A DNA stretch of 64,000 bases, taken from DATMNR01 sp963702765 (GTDB lineage Bacteria > Chloroflexota > Ktedonobacteria > Ktedonobacterales > Ktedonobacteraceae). The DNA lies in assembly GCA_963702765.1 (NCBI GenBank), contig CAVPEB010000019.1, positions 124,001-188,000 on the forward strand, given 5' to 3'. Below are positions 29,201 to 38,471 of the stretch, one piece after another; within the stretch, counting starts at the first letter, position 1; each line of letters starts with the position of its first letter. Below the pieces are notes generated by a model. That model searched no databases. It saw only the letters and a list, made by a program, of their open reading frames with translations, and had not been told where the DNA came from. Both the position numbers and the translations under genes were made by a program.

Positions 29201-29458
29201 ATCCAGCATGGAGAATGGGTGATCATCAACACGCCACGCGGGGAGATAGAAGCACGGGCTATGGTTACACGACGCATGCGTCCATTACGCATTGCAGGAA
29301 AAACAGTACACCAGATTGGCCTACCGTTCCATTGGGGCTTCCAGGGAAAAAGCACGGGCAGCATTACCAATGACCTGGCCCATATGGTATTAGAGCCAAA
29401 CGTAAGTATAGAAGAGGCCAAGGCATTTACCTGTAACATACGCTCGGGACGCATATAA
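26237..29458 (+). CDS. fdnG: Selenocysteine-containing formate dehydrogenase, catalytic subunit (FdnG-like)
   Basis: Oxidises formate to CO2 at a Mo/W bis-MGD centre. Read through UGA at 26810-26812 as selenocysteine (residue 192), the gene encodes 1073 residues. The 4Fe-4S site is C52-x2-C55-x3-C59 with C87 in GTLCPKG. The UGA sits in ENQARI-U-HSSTVPGL, exactly where FdnG and FdoG have Sec, and the frame continues through GSNMAEAHP and the molybdopterin domains to TAA. A SECIS hairpin follows the UGA. Unlike E. coli FdnG there is no twin-arginine signal, so it may stay cytoplasmic. ATG 26237 was chosen for GAGG upstream; the frame also opens at TTG 26192. FeS and membrane subunits follow. 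Confidence 0.94.
26810..26842 (+). promoter_or_regulatory. SECIS element of the formate dehydrogenase gene
   Basis: UGA 26810-26812 is followed by stem TGTACCC (26824-26830), loop GGTCT (26831-26835) and GGGTACA (26836-26842), seven perfect pairs. The loop is identical to that of the E. coli fdhF SECIS, which SelB recognises, and starts 18 bases after the UGA. This shows the organism decodes UGA as Sec. Confidence 0.92.
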
Positions 29459-29475
29459 TCAATTAGGGCGAGCAT

Positions 29476-29545
29476 TGTCATGCTTCGTTGCACTCGAGGC
29501 ATCTCGGCCTGGCGATTGAGATTTTTCGCATCGCTCAGAATGACA
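29476..29545. repeat. Dispersed hairpin repeat of the GTCATTCTGAGCG type
   Basis: The segment begins TGTCATGCTTCG and ends CGCTCAGAATGACA, so its ends are imperfect inverted copies. The reverse reading, TGTCATTCTGAGCG, is a short repeat type that recurs in intergenic DNA of many bacteria. It lies between the catalytic and FeS subunit genes and may form a stem-loop in the mRNA. Only one copy is in this window. Confidence 0.6.
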
Positions 29546-29570
29546 AATTAGAAATTTGCTGGAGGAATCT

Positions 29571-30494
29571 ATGGCAATAGACGCAATTAAGCGTACCGAT
29601 ACACGAAGAGTATCTCTACAGTCAATAGTATCTTTGCTCCTGGGAAGCAAAGAGCCTCCGATGACGCCGCAAACAGCGATGGGTTTCTTTACAGATACGA
29701 GCGTCTGTATTGGTTGTAAAGCGTGTGAAATTGCCTGCAAACAATGGAATCAGTTGCCTGCCAATGAACCACTATGGACTGGTTCTAGCTATGATAATAC
29801 GGGACAGTTGAGCGCCACGACCTGGCGACATGTACAATTCATAGAACATATTGAACGACCTGCGATCCCATTACTACAAACCGATACGGTCTTAGTGCCT
29901 GGCTCACAAAGTACAGCCATGCCCTTTTTCAATAGCGATCGCTGGCTGATGCAAAGCGACGTTTGTAAACATTGTGCGAATGCGCCATGCCTGGAAGCAT
30001 GTCCTACGGGATCGATCATCCGCACCGAGTTTGACACAGTTTACGTACAACAAGATATTTGTAATGGGTGTGGTTATTGTGTCGTTGCATGTCCATTCGG
30101 TGTCATTGCACGTGATCAATACGGAGATCGTAAAGCCCACAAATGCACGCTTTGTTATGATCGATTGAAAGAAGGGTTCGAGCCCGCGTGCGCTAAAGTA
30201 TGCCCTACCGATTCGATTCAATTTGGAGAAGTTGAGCAACTCAAGGCACATGCTCGCGAGCGTCTTGGCTTTTTATATGAGCGAGGCGTTCAAGAAGCTC
30301 AGCTCTATGGTGTAGATGATAACATCCTTGATGGTGGCCTGAACTCTTTTTTTCTGCTTCTGGATCAGCCCGAGGTCTATAATTTACCTCAGAATCCCCA
30401 ACGTCCATCGAATAACGTGATACCCGCATCTTTCTGGACGATTGTGGTAGCAGCAGTAATGGGCTTATTCGGGATATTTATTTTCAAAAAATAA
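29571..30494 (+). CDS. fdnH: Formate dehydrogenase iron-sulfur subunit (FdnH-like) with C-terminal membrane anchor
   Basis: Carries electrons from the catalytic subunit to the membrane. The 307-residue protein has four ferredoxin-type cysteine clusters: CIGCKACEIACKQW, CKHCANAPCLEACP, CNGCGYCVVACPFG and CTLCYDRLKEGFEPACAKVCP. The last 20 residues (FWTIVVAAVMGLFGIFIF) form a single membrane helix, as in FDH-N beta subunits. ATG 29571 has GGAGGAATCT just before it; the frame extends to a TTG at 29556 inside that site, so the longer start was rejected. The NrfD-like gene starts 18 bases after the stop. Confidence 0.93.
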   Translation: MAIDAIKRTDTRRVSLQSIVSLLLGSKEPPMTPQTAMGFFTDTSVCIGCKACEIACKQWNQLPANEPLWTGSSYDNTGQLSATTWRHVQFIEHIERPAIPLLQTDTVLVPGSQSTAMPFFNSDRWLMQSDVCKHCANAPCLEACPTGSIIRTEFDTVYVQQDICNGCGYCVVACPFGVIARDQYGDRKAHKCTLCYDRLKEGFEPACAKVCPTDSIQFGEVEQLKAHARERLGFLYERGVQEAQLYGVDDNILDGGLNSFFLLLDQPEVYNLPQNPQRPSNNVIPASFWTIVVAAVMGLFGIFIFKK

Positions 30495-30512
30495 TGCGAG
30501 AAGGAGGCAGCA

Positions 30513-31577
30513 ATGGAGGAAAGACACCTGCCACGTGTATTCACGAATGATAAGCTACCAGCTACAATTGCAGAACAACTTGCCACAATTACTACAGGCT
30601 ATACGCCCGATTTGGAACATGAACTACAAGAACCATCCTATTATGATTACCCAGTGCTGAAAGCTCCTGTGTGGCGCTGGGAAATTATCTGGTATTTTTT
30701 CTTTGGTGGATTAGCAGCAGGTTGCTACGTCATTGCCAGCATCGCTGCACTTTTTGGTTCGCGTGAAGATAGAGCCGTGGCTCGCGCTGGATATTATCTC
30801 TCACTCCTCTCTTTGTTACCATGTCCGTTTCTGCTCATCAAGGATCTTGGAAGGCCCGACCGCTTTTTACACATGTTGCGCATCTTCAAGGTCAAATCAC
30901 CTATGTCGATGGGTACATGGGGGTTGGTAAGCTTCTCATTTTTTAGCGGTATCACCGCAGTAATTCAGGCAGCTCAAGATGGCATATTAGGGCGTTGGTG
31001 GGGATCACGATTGCTGGCTGCGCTACCACAAAGATTACTCGCGATACCAGGCTCGGCTCTTGGCGTTTTCCTGGGAGGTTACACGGGAGTATTGCTCACT
31101 GCAACAAGCATTCCGCTATGGTCACGCAGTAAGGTTCTCGGTGCAATCTTCATAGCTTCCGCGATTTCTACTAGCTCAGCATTGATTTCATTCGTATTAC
31201 ATCTAACTCGCACACCAACCCGGGTTCTTCACAAATTGGAACGCCTGGAATGGGTGGCATTGCTGATAGAGATGGTGGGTCTATTTGCATTTCTACGCGG
31301 TGCAGGTCGTGCAGCACGACCATTAGTTGGAACTGGGCCAGCTGAGCATGGCCGTACATTTTGGAGTTTCGTTGCCGGTACAGGGCTAACACTTCCCTGG
31401 ATTCTCCAAACCCTTTCATTATTGGCTGGTCGCTCAAGCAAAGACAGGAGTCGCAGGGGAATGGTGATTTCCATATTAGTGCTGGTTGGGGGCTACTTTT
31501 TGCGACGCACAATGATCGAAGCTGGTCATACTTCAAGCGCTGATGCGCGCACTACTCTGTGGAATGCTAAAAGGTAA
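30513..31577 (+). CDS. NrfD/PsrC-like membrane subunit
   Basis: A 354-residue quinone-interacting membrane protein of the NrfD/polysulfide reductase family with about 8-9 membrane segments. WRWEIIWYFFFGGLAAGCYVIASIAALF opens the domain, then PFLLIKDLGRPDRFLHMLRIFKVKSPMSMGTWGL is the typical loop region. In this operon it replaces the cytochrome b gamma subunit of E. coli FDH-N and probably passes electrons to menaquinone without heme. AAGGAGG precedes the ATG. The C-terminal residues are basic. Confidence 0.9.
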   Translation: MEERHLPRVFTNDKLPATIAEQLATITTGYTPDLEHELQEPSYYDYPVLKAPVWRWEIIWYFFFGGLAAGCYVIASIAALFGSREDRAVARAGYYLSLLSLLPCPFLLIKDLGRPDRFLHMLRIFKVKSPMSMGTWGLVSFSFFSGITAVIQAAQDGILGRWWGSRLLAALPQRLLAIPGSALGVFLGGYTGVLLTATSIPLWSRSKVLGAIFIASAISTSSALISFVLHLTRTPTRVLHKLERLEWVALLIEMVGLFAFLRGAGRAARPLVGTGPAEHGRTFWSFVAGTGLTLPWILQTLSLLAGRSSKDRSRRGMVISILVLVGGYFLRRTMIEAGHTSSADARTTLWNAKR

Positions 31578-31622
31578 TGTTATTATGTTAAGCAACGATA
31601 TGTGAATAGCAAGGAGACTGCA

Positions 31623-32663
31623 ATGACCGTCGAAATGGACACCGGCAACATCAGCGAAGAGAAAGTGGCGATGGAGTCACAAGTAGCAGACAGCGTACGT
31701 TTCGACTGGTTAGTCATCGCTCTTAGTACATGGCTTGTGCTAGGAGGCTATAGTGATGCCTGGGCGCACAATCATGTTCCTTCTTTGGAAACTTTCTTTA
31801 CACCATGGCATGGGGTTCTCTACGCAGGTCTGCTTGCAACGATTATTTTTCTTGTTGGAGCGTATATCAGAAATCGGCGACGAGGTTATTCCTGGGATAA
31901 TGCACTTCCTCCTGGTTATGGTCTTTCTCTCGTTGGGGTTATTTTCTTTGCTATAGGTGGTGTAGGTGATGTGATCTGGCACACGCTGTTCGGCATCGAG
32001 TTAAGTATCGATGGCGCACTTAGCCCCACTCACCTATTATTGACCTCTTCTTTGGTACTCATCGTAAGTGGTCCATATCGCGCTGCCTGGTATCGTTCAA
32101 ACGGCAGTTTGAAACAGAGCTTGCTTCAATCCCTTCCGATGCTTCTGTCGTTAACGTATATGTTATCCATTATTACGCTCATCGCACAGATTGCCCATCC
32201 TTTCGTCAACTTATGGCCTTCTTTTTCTCAACAGGACCCATTCACAATTCAAGCCTTAGCAGTCGTCAGTATTTTGCTGCAAACAATCTTACTCATGGGT
32301 CTTGTTTTACTGACTATACGAAGATGGAAATTACCTTTCGGTTCTTTTACCCTCCTGCTAACTCTGAATATCACCTTGCTGAGCTTCATGCAAGATACGT
32401 ATGTGTTGATCATTGTGGCAGTACTGGCAGGCTTATTTGCTGATACTCTCTATGTATGGCTGAAACCGTCTATTAGCCGTTCTGCAGATTTACGTCTGTT
32501 TGCATTCATTATGCCTGTTGCATTGTATCTACTTTATTTCCTGATGTTAAAATTGACCACAGGTGTCAATTGGACGATACATCTCTGGTTAGGAACAACA
32601 TTCGTTGCTGGTATCGCCAGCTTTTTACTTACTTTTTTGCTAGTACCCCCTGATAATGCCTGA
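31623..32663 (+). CDS. Polytopic membrane protein in the formate dehydrogenase operon
   Basis: About 346 residues with 9-10 hydrophobic segments after a 30-residue acidic N-terminus. The segment GGYSDAWAHNHVPSLETFFTPWHGVLYAG contains His, Glu and Asp near the first membrane helices and could bind metal or a quinone, which is speculation. AAGGAG lies eight bases before ATG 31623; the frame extends upstream through the ribosome binding site. It lies 45 bases after the NrfD-like gene and seven before the MazG-like gene, so it is part of the operon, but its role is unknown. Confidence 0.75.
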   Translation: MTVEMDTGNISEEKVAMESQVADSVRFDWLVIALSTWLVLGGYSDAWAHNHVPSLETFFTPWHGVLYAGLLATIIFLVGAYIRNRRRGYSWDNALPPGYGLSLVGVIFFAIGGVGDVIWHTLFGIELSIDGALSPTHLLLTSSLVLIVSGPYRAAWYRSNGSLKQSLLQSLPMLLSLTYMLSIITLIAQIAHPFVNLWPSFSQQDPFTIQALAVVSILLQTILLMGLVLLTIRRWKLPFGSFTLLLTLNITLLSFMQDTYVLIIVAVLAGLFADTLYVWLKPSISRSADLRLFAFIMPVALYLLYFLMLKLTTGVNWTIHLWLGTTFVAGIASFLLTFLLVPPDNA

Positions 32664-32669
32664 GAAAGT

Positions 32670-33005
32670 ATGTGGAATAGATTTATGGCTTACTTACCAG
32701 AACATCCAACACTCAATGACCTCCAAAAATACCTGGATGAAGTGTGCAAGGAACGAGGCTGGGTGAAGGATACGTATGCCGAGAAATTCTTACTGTTTAC
32801 CGAGGAAATCGGTGAATTGGCCAAAGCGATACGCAAAACGGCCGGATTGTACGATGAAAAAGCAAAACCGAAGAATATTGAGCTTGAAGAAGAATTCGCT
32901 GATGTGCTTAGCTATCTGCTTGATTTAGCAAATTATTTTCAGGTTGACCTGGAACAAGCCTTTCGAGAGAAAGAGCAGGTGAATGAAGGTAGAAAGTGGG
33001 AGTAA
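32670..33005 (+). CDS. MazG-like nucleotide pyrophosphohydrolase
   Basis: A 111-residue all-alpha NTP pyrophosphatase-type protein. The metal-binding motifs are EEIGELAKAI (ExxE) and EEEFADVLSYLLDLAN (ExxD). Proteins of this size act as dimers or tetramers on dNTPs or modified nucleotides. Its start lies seven bases after the membrane protein stop, so it ends the formate dehydrogenase operon. A link to formate metabolism is not obvious. Confidence 0.88.
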   Translation: MWNRFMAYLPEHPTLNDLQKYLDEVCKERGWVKDTYAEKFLLFTEEIGELAKAIRKTAGLYDEKAKPKNIELEEEFADVLSYLLDLANYFQVDLEQAFREKEQVNEGRKWE

Positions 33006-33016
33006 TTAAGAGCAAA

Positions 33017-35860
33017 TCATTCATATCTTAGTACATCCAGTGGACGTACCCGTACGGCCCCCCATGCAACTACTAACGCCACTAACATAGTAACCAACGA
33101 GGTAGCTCCGATAATAAGAGCCACAAGAGGTGTTCCGATACCTAGCTCGACATGAAAGACAAACTTACTCAAAGCAGTGATTGCTCCAACTACCAGAAGC
33201 ATAGCAACCAGCGAACCAAGTAGACCAACCAGCCCATTTTCAATCAGCACTGTAGAAAGGATCGATCTGCTGGTATGTCCAACAGATTTCAAAATGCCAA
33301 TTTCACGGCGCCGTTCTAGCATTGCTAGCGCAACCGCATTGGCAATAATGATAAGACCTGCTACCATTGCCAGCGAAGCAAGGGTGGTAAGCATAACGAT
33401 CAGGTTGTTGAGAACCTGGTTTACTAACGTATCGATATCCACAACACTTAGAATAAAAGCTGATGGTACAGCTGTATCTACATGTTTTTTCAGTGCAGGC
33501 ACCTGATTGGGATCAACTTTGAGCGAAAAAACTTCCAGCGTTTGGGATCCTCCAAGCTTATTTGCCAGAGAAGAATCAGCCAGTATAGAAGCAAAGTTCG
33601 GGTTACCCTGTGGAGACGTGCTGTCATAGAAACCAACTACTTTGAGGACCCTTGTCACAGTGCCATCTGCACTCTGCACTACTATAGTATCTCCAGGACG
33701 AAGGTTCACCGGGTTTTGTTCGAGTTCTGAACTTAAAATGACAGCGTTTGTTCCTGCATCCGCAGCCTGTAAATTACGTCCTGTTCTAAGAATGATCGTT
33801 GGCAGATTGTTCCTCCCTCCACCCAGATCGAAACCTTGCAAATCTGTGAGATCACCAACTATGTCCCTTGCATTGATTTTATCCGTTTTACTAACACTTC
33901 TCAGGACAGTATTCAGATCGCGCCCTGCAATAAGAATCGGGTACACCTGGGGTACGACCGTATTGACTAACGTTTTCCCAGAATCGATGCCGTTCGTTTG
34001 AGCCAGTTGCTTCTGAACTGCCTTTTTCTGATTTGGAGGCACAACTACATAAACATTATGCGTAAAGAGAGTACCCAGGGTAGTATTGATGGTATCCTTG
34101 ATCCCTTGACCCAGGATCAGTATCAAACCTATAGCAAAAACACCGACGAACAGAGCAGTCAAGGTGGTCGTGGTACGCAAACGCTGTCTTCCTAGATTGC
34201 GATACGCTAACATGACCGATGTTTTCCAGGAGCGCGGTGTAAACATTACAACGCTGTTGACAATAACCGCCAGGAAATATACCAACGATCCACCGACGAG
34301 TACAATTCCTATGCATCCTAATACAACCAATACGTATGTACCAATGACATCATGGCCGGATTTAGTGGCCAGGGTATTAGCTGCTACACCAAGGAGAAGA
34401 AGAGCTACCAGTATGAGTACCGACAGGAGAATAAAACCAATTGCCATAAGTATCCACAACAACATTCGTGGTCTTGGTTTTTCATATATTGGTAGCTTAG
34501 AAATAGCAAGCACGAGTAAGCTAAATCCAAGGGCGAGCGCAAAAATGACTCCAGCTCCCCCATAAACAGCTATCGCGGCCGTTACCACATCGCCAAGAAT
34601 AGTTGAAGCTAACAACACAAAAAGCACAGACAACAATACGAGTAAGCCAAGAGTGATAAGGCGTGACGTAATTTTTTTGTGTTCAATAATCTCGCGCAGC
34701 ACTGATAATGGGCGAATCTGGCTGGCCTGCACAATGGGAAGTAGACCAAAGATCAAGGCTGTGGCAAGCCCGATGAGCAAACCAGTTACAAGTGTAAATG
34801 TATCTACAATAATCGGTAAGTGAATGAAAAAGGCATTCTCAACAACGCTTCGAATGAGGAAGCTCGTGCCCAGGCCTACCAACGTTCCAACAATTCCCCC
34901 TATAATTCCCAATAATGCAGCTTCCAGTCCGAAAAGAGCATAGAGATCCCCCTGTTGATAGCCTGTAGTTTTCAGCATAGCGATTTCGATTTGTCGTCGA
35001 TGCAGCAAAACCTGCATAGTGTTGATGATGCCAATGCCGCCGATGAACAAAGCCAGCAAACCAACAATGCGCAAAAAGAGACGTATCTGATCGACTTGCG
35101 ATTGCCGTTGTTTGAGCAGATCAGTGGCTGTAATCACTCGTGCCGATGGAAACTGCTGGCTTAACTGTGCTTGAACAGAATTTAGCTTCGCTGCGGGCAC
35201 AGTTATATATACCGTGCCGAACTGTGCTGGCTCCAGGACACCCTTTGGACCGGGGACAGAGTCAAGAGCAGCCTGCGAAATAATAACCTGCGGTCCTCGA
35301 AATACACCATCCTCTTGAAACTCAGCAGCTACTATAACAGGCACAAAGCGGCCATCTAAAGTCTTTATCTTGTAAGCACCACCGATATGCGCTTTAAGCC
35401 CATCGAAGACCGTCGAACTCATAGCAATATTATTGCCTGTAACCACATTCTGTATTTGCAAATCGCGAGAAGGTGCAACAAAGTTCGCTTGACCTACCAG
35501 AGGAAAATTATGCGAAACCGCGATGAAAGAAAATGTTTCTTCCTCCCCTGAGGGAAGTGTAATGCTTCCGCCAGGATCATAGGATGTTGCATAATCGGTA
35601 ATTCGTCCCTGCTGCTTGAGTTTGTCGAAAAATGCCATGTCGGGCTGTCGCAATGGCGCAAGTTCAGAGTTTAACCTGATATCGCCACCATTAGCTTCAA
35701 TAATATTTCCCAGGAGCGCCTGATTGACACTCAGGCCTACAAGTTGTAAGGCAACAATGGCCATTACTCCAACTGCGACGCAAAAGATCGCTAGTACGGT
35801 GCGCTGCCCACCACGAATAAGAGAGCGAGTCGCATAAGACCAGTAAAGGCCAAGTTTCAT
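33017..35860 (-). CDS. FtsX/MacB-type ABC transporter permease
   Basis: A permease of about 947 residues with two copies of the FtsX-like unit: an N-terminal helix, a large extracytoplasmic MacB-PCD domain, three helices with the FtsX motif (LALFIGGIGIINTMQVLLHRRQIEIAMLKTTGY), further helices, a second periplasmic domain and a final helix bundle (MLERRREIGILKSVGH). Such proteins couple cytoplasmic ATPases to external substrates, for example lipid or peptide export. No ATPase gene is adjacent. I favour ATG 35860, where the membrane-anchoring N-terminus begins. An upstream ATG at 35956 adds 32 residues without a better ribosome binding site. Confidence 0.88.
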   Translation of the reverse strand: MKLGLYWSYATRSLIRGGQRTVLAIFCVAVGVMAIVALQLVGLSVNQALLGNIIEANGGDIRLNSELAPLRQPDMAFFDKLKQQGRITDYATSYDPGGSITLPSGEEETFSFIAVSHNFPLVGQANFVAPSRDLQIQNVVTGNNIAMSSTVFDGLKAHIGGAYKIKTLDGRFVPVIVAAEFQEDGVFRGPQVIISQAALDSVPGPKGVLEPAQFGTVYITVPAAKLNSVQAQLSQQFPSARVITATDLLKQRQSQVDQIRLFLRIVGLLALFIGGIGIINTMQVLLHRRQIEIAMLKTTGYQQGDLYALFGLEAALLGIIGGIVGTLVGLGTSFLIRSVVENAFFIHLPIIVDTFTLVTGLLIGLATALIFGLLPIVQASQIRPLSVLREIIEHKKITSRLITLGLLVLLSVLFVLLASTILGDVVTAAIAVYGGAGVIFALALGFSLLVLAISKLPIYEKPRPRMLLWILMAIGFILLSVLILVALLLLGVAANTLATKSGHDVIGTYVLVVLGCIGIVLVGGSLVYFLAVIVNSVVMFTPRSWKTSVMLAYRNLGRQRLRTTTTLTALFVGVFAIGLILILGQGIKDTINTTLGTLFTHNVYVVVPPNQKKAVQKQLAQTNGIDSGKTLVNTVVPQVYPILIAGRDLNTVLRSVSKTDKINARDIVGDLTDLQGFDLGGGRNNLPTIILRTGRNLQAADAGTNAVILSSELEQNPVNLRPGDTIVVQSADGTVTRVLKVVGFYDSTSPQGNPNFASILADSSLANKLGGSQTLEVFSLKVDPNQVPALKKHVDTAVPSAFILSVVDIDTLVNQVLNNLIVMLTTLASLAMVAGLIIIANAVALAMLERRREIGILKSVGHTSRSILSTVLIENGLVGLLGSLVAMLLVVGAITALSKFVFHVELGIGTPLVALIIGATSLVTMLVALVVAWGAVRVRPLDVLRYE

Positions 35861-36003
35861 GAATTGAATTCTTCTTTCCCAAGCATTCAGTGTGTCAATA
35901 TACCATTGAGTATGATAGTCGAGTTTTGTGGGTTCTGCAACGTTTTGTAAACTCATCAGGGGAGAAAACGCAATCTTAATCAGTTACTTTTCAAGTGAAG
36001 AAG

Positions 36004-36480
36004 TTAGACGACGGAAGTTTTTACTTTTCGTCGTTTCTTCCATGATCGGAGTATATACCATCCCCACACAGCTAGATACGCAACGGTAAAACCAAGAGCA
36101 TCAAAAAGTAGATCAAGACCATCTGTAAGATCAGGCATAACAAATTTAAAGAGATCCTGCACCAATTCCTGAGCAATAGCCGCTGAGATCATCAGCCCGA
36201 AATAAAGTAGAGGGCGAGTGCGCAGGCCAGGGAAACTCAGAAGTAGTATCAAACCAACGATAAAAAACAATGTTGAGTGGCCAATATGATGTTCACGCGC
36301 GCCAACAAATACTCGCTCAAAAACCTGTTGATAAGCAGGCCATATATTACCGAGCCAATCAAAAGGAAATATTACAAGCACCGCACCAATCGCTAACGGC
36401 CAGAGACGCATAACAATAGTTCTCAAGACGTTTGGCTTTTGATTTAAATGAGGATTCTGTTCTACTGGCTGCCCACTCAT
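36004..36480 (-). CDS. VanZ-like membrane protein
   Basis: A 158-residue protein with four membrane segments and the VanZ-type pattern: HIGHSTLFFIVGLILLL, a short loop, AIAQELVQDLFK, then DGLDLLFDALGFTVAYLAVW. VanZ proteins give low-level teicoplanin resistance in enterococci; most relatives have no known role. The C-terminus is basic. GAGAGAGG lies upstream of the ATG. It is followed on the same strand by the ABC permease gene. Confidence 0.8.
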   Translation of the reverse strand: MSGQPVEQNPHLNQKPNVLRTIVMRLWPLAIGAVLVIFPFDWLGNIWPAYQQVFERVFVGAREHHIGHSTLFFIVGLILLLSFPGLRTRPLLYFGLMISAAIAQELVQDLFKFVMPDLTDGLDLLFDALGFTVAYLAVWGWYILRSWKKRRKVKTSVV

Positions 36481-36728
36481 ACTGTTGCCTCTCTCAATAT
36501 ATCTCTACCGCATTGATTCCTTTTAGAATAGCCTGGAATGAAGTGCAATCAAAGTTTACTTGTGCCAGTAACTAAGCACATGTGTGCTTGACCAATGTTC
36601 TTTCTATTTGCTATTCGATTAAAGGCAAAGGGATACAGATTTTGTCGCACTTGTCGCACTTGTCGCAGATGTAGTGATTGTTACGAATGTTGCAGATGTT
36701 TTGACGATATATCTGCGTTAGTAATCAT

Positions 36729-36995
36729 CTAATTGATCGCCCAATTTGGGCAAAACTCGCGTAACACGTTTATTCTGCTGGTTTTCAGCTTACGTATCCA
36801 TAACGAAACAAAAGTAGGTTGCATTGTTTCCTTTACCACACTTAACAATCGCTCAGTGAACTGAGCCAAATCGACTTCCTCGCTGAATGATTCTAAGGTA
36901 CGAACTGCGTCATACTTACTACGATAGAAACAATGATCAATTACTTGCTGAATACGACGGCGCACTGGCATGAACATGCTCCAAATAGTCACCAT
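36729..36995 (-). pseudogene. C-terminal fragment of a sensor-like membrane protein
   Basis: An 88-residue fragment whose first 65 residues match the end of the protein at 50002-51333: PVRRRIQQVIDHCFYRSKYDA against PLRHRIQITIDRRFYRRKYNA, then EEVDLAQFTERLLSVVKETMQPTFVSLWIR against NEVDLSQLREHLISVVQDTMQPSHVSLWLR. The membrane part that should precede it is absent, so it is a remnant of a paralogue. Confidence 0.75.
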
Positions 36996-37170
36996 TTTCA
37001 GTCAAATGTAGTCTATAACATGTAGCGTTTCTCAACCATTTCATGAGGAGTATGTATTCTTCATCCCAATGACTTTTTCCAAGATTGCCTCTCTCGAAGA
37101 GAGAAGTTAAGCTTGTAGCAGATTTATAGATATTTTATTTTAGATATATTCAATCTCTAAATCAATAATT

Positions 37171-37181
37171 TATGCTATAAT
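37171..37181 (+). promoter_or_regulatory. Extended -10 promoter upstream of the kinase gene
   Basis: TATGCTATAAT contains TATAAT at 37176-37181 with TG one base before it, an extended -10 element in very AT-rich DNA. The -35 region is poor. It lies about 110 bases before the kinase ATG, which has GAAGGGA upstream. Confidence 0.45.
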
Positions 37182-37289
37182 ATTTCATATCATCTATTTT
37201 CCAGCTACTATCATCAATTTTTTGGATATTAGATTCCAATCCATAAGGTTTATTGATAAACAGAATGAGACTTCTCTGAAGGGACCCCT

Positions 37290-37980
37290 ATGTCCGACCT
37301 TGTAGGCAAACAGTTTGGGAATTATCGCTTAATCCGTTTTTTAGGTGAAGGTACCTTCGCAGAAGTATACGTTGGCGAGCACGTGCGTCTCAATACATTA
37401 GCTGCGATTAAAGTGCTACATACTCTCCTGACAAAATTCGAGACTGGGGATTTTCTTACAGAGGCTCGTACCGTTGCAAACCTGGATCACAGAAATATTG
37501 TACGGGTTCTCGATTTTGATATTGAAGGAGATATTCCTTTTTGGTTCTTGAATACGCTCCGAATGGTTCGTTAAGACAACGTTACCCCAGAGGTACTCGA
37601 CTTCCCCCCAAAACCATCATCTCCAACGTAAAGCAGATTGCCGGAGGCTTACAGTATGCACATGACAAATAGCTGATACATCGTGATGTCAAGCCCGAAA
37701 ACATCTTACTGAAAAGAGAGAATGAACTATTGCTCAGCGATTTTGGCCTTGCAACTATTGTTCGAAGTACTCAATCTCTTAGTATTGATAAGTTAGTTGG
37801 CACTCCTTACTATATGGCACCTGAGCAGATACAAGGTAAAACACGCAGAGCAAGCGATCAATACGCATTAGGAGTCATGGTCTATGAATGGATAAGCGGT
37901 ATCCCACCTTTCACTGGTTCACTAAGTGAATTAATTGCTCAACACCAGTTTGCCATACCTCCGCCACTACATGAGAAAGT
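37290..37980 (+). pseudogene. Ser/Thr protein kinase with WD40 repeats, 5' part, interrupted
   Basis: Encodes most of a Hanks-type kinase: glycine loop FLGEGTFAEVYVG, VAIK-like AAIKVL, LIHRDVKPEN, LSDFGLA, MAPEQIQG. It carries two lesions. One base is missing in a T run near 37538-37542, after which the frame should read EYAPNGSLRQR. A TAG at 37670-37672 lies just before LIHRDVKPEN. The reading stops being kinase at 37980, where the 6.9 kb element begins. Its continuation is at 44881. Removing the element and one AGAAAGT joins HEKV to PGFPPAIEQVV in frame. The gene is inactive by several changes. Confidence 0.9.
37974..37980. repeat. Left copy of the 7-bp target duplication
   Basis: AGAAAGT here and again at 44881-44887 flank the 6.9 kb element. 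Both copies belong to the split kinase gene, which becomes continuous when one copy and the element are removed. If the true duplication is five bases (AAAGT), the right end of the element would include AG. Confidence 0.85.
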
Positions 37981-37985
37981 CTGCC

Positions 37986-38077
37986 GTCAGCCGTAATTCT
38001 AGAAAAGCCCAAAAATCCGCAATATTTTTAGAAAACATCCTGAAAGAAGATTAAAAACGTCCGCGCTAATTTTAGAA
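37986..38077 (+). repeat. Left-end array of three subterminal repeats
   Basis: Three copies of a motif like TCCGCNNTAATTTTAGAA: 37986-38004, 38015-38033 and about 38059-38077, all in the same orientation. The mirror array lies at the right end. Repeated transposase binding sites of this kind are typical of Tn7- and Tn5053-like elements. Confidence 0.75.
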
Positions 38078-38471
38078 TTCTTTTCCCTATCTGTTTCCGT
38101 GATTGAAATCATTCACCTAATATATAACCGTTCAGGAACATTTGGTAGAGCCGCCTTAACTGGTGGAGAGTGGTGAGTTTGATCCTTTGCTGAACTGACT
38201 ATCAGCCAGGTAGATCCGCGTTCAATTTCCCATACCCACTATCTCGTTTGGGATGGCTAGCAATCTGTGATAAAGTGGTACGTATTTTCGTATATCTATC
38301 GCAATGCATAGGAATGCTCGTTTGTGACGGTTACCATTGCAGCGGGTGCGGGCCAAACTGGACAGCCTCTTTGTTGAAAGAGCTGGTCGCTCCCGTCTGG
38401 GATTGTAGCCGTTGCTCTCTACTACTACACCTATTCAGCGTCGTCGCTGAAAATCCATCAGGAGGAAGGAT
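38078..38471. other. Non-coding stretch inside the element, left of the SDR gene
   Basis: About 390 bases after the left repeats. I see no gene. GC rises towards the SDR gene, and AGGAGGAAGG just before 38472 is that gene's ribosome binding site. Confidence 0.35.

Noticed and set aside
37670..37672. TAG in the kinase gene as recoding
   Set aside because: The gene has other lesions and an insertion; there is no supporting pyrrolysine or suppression context.
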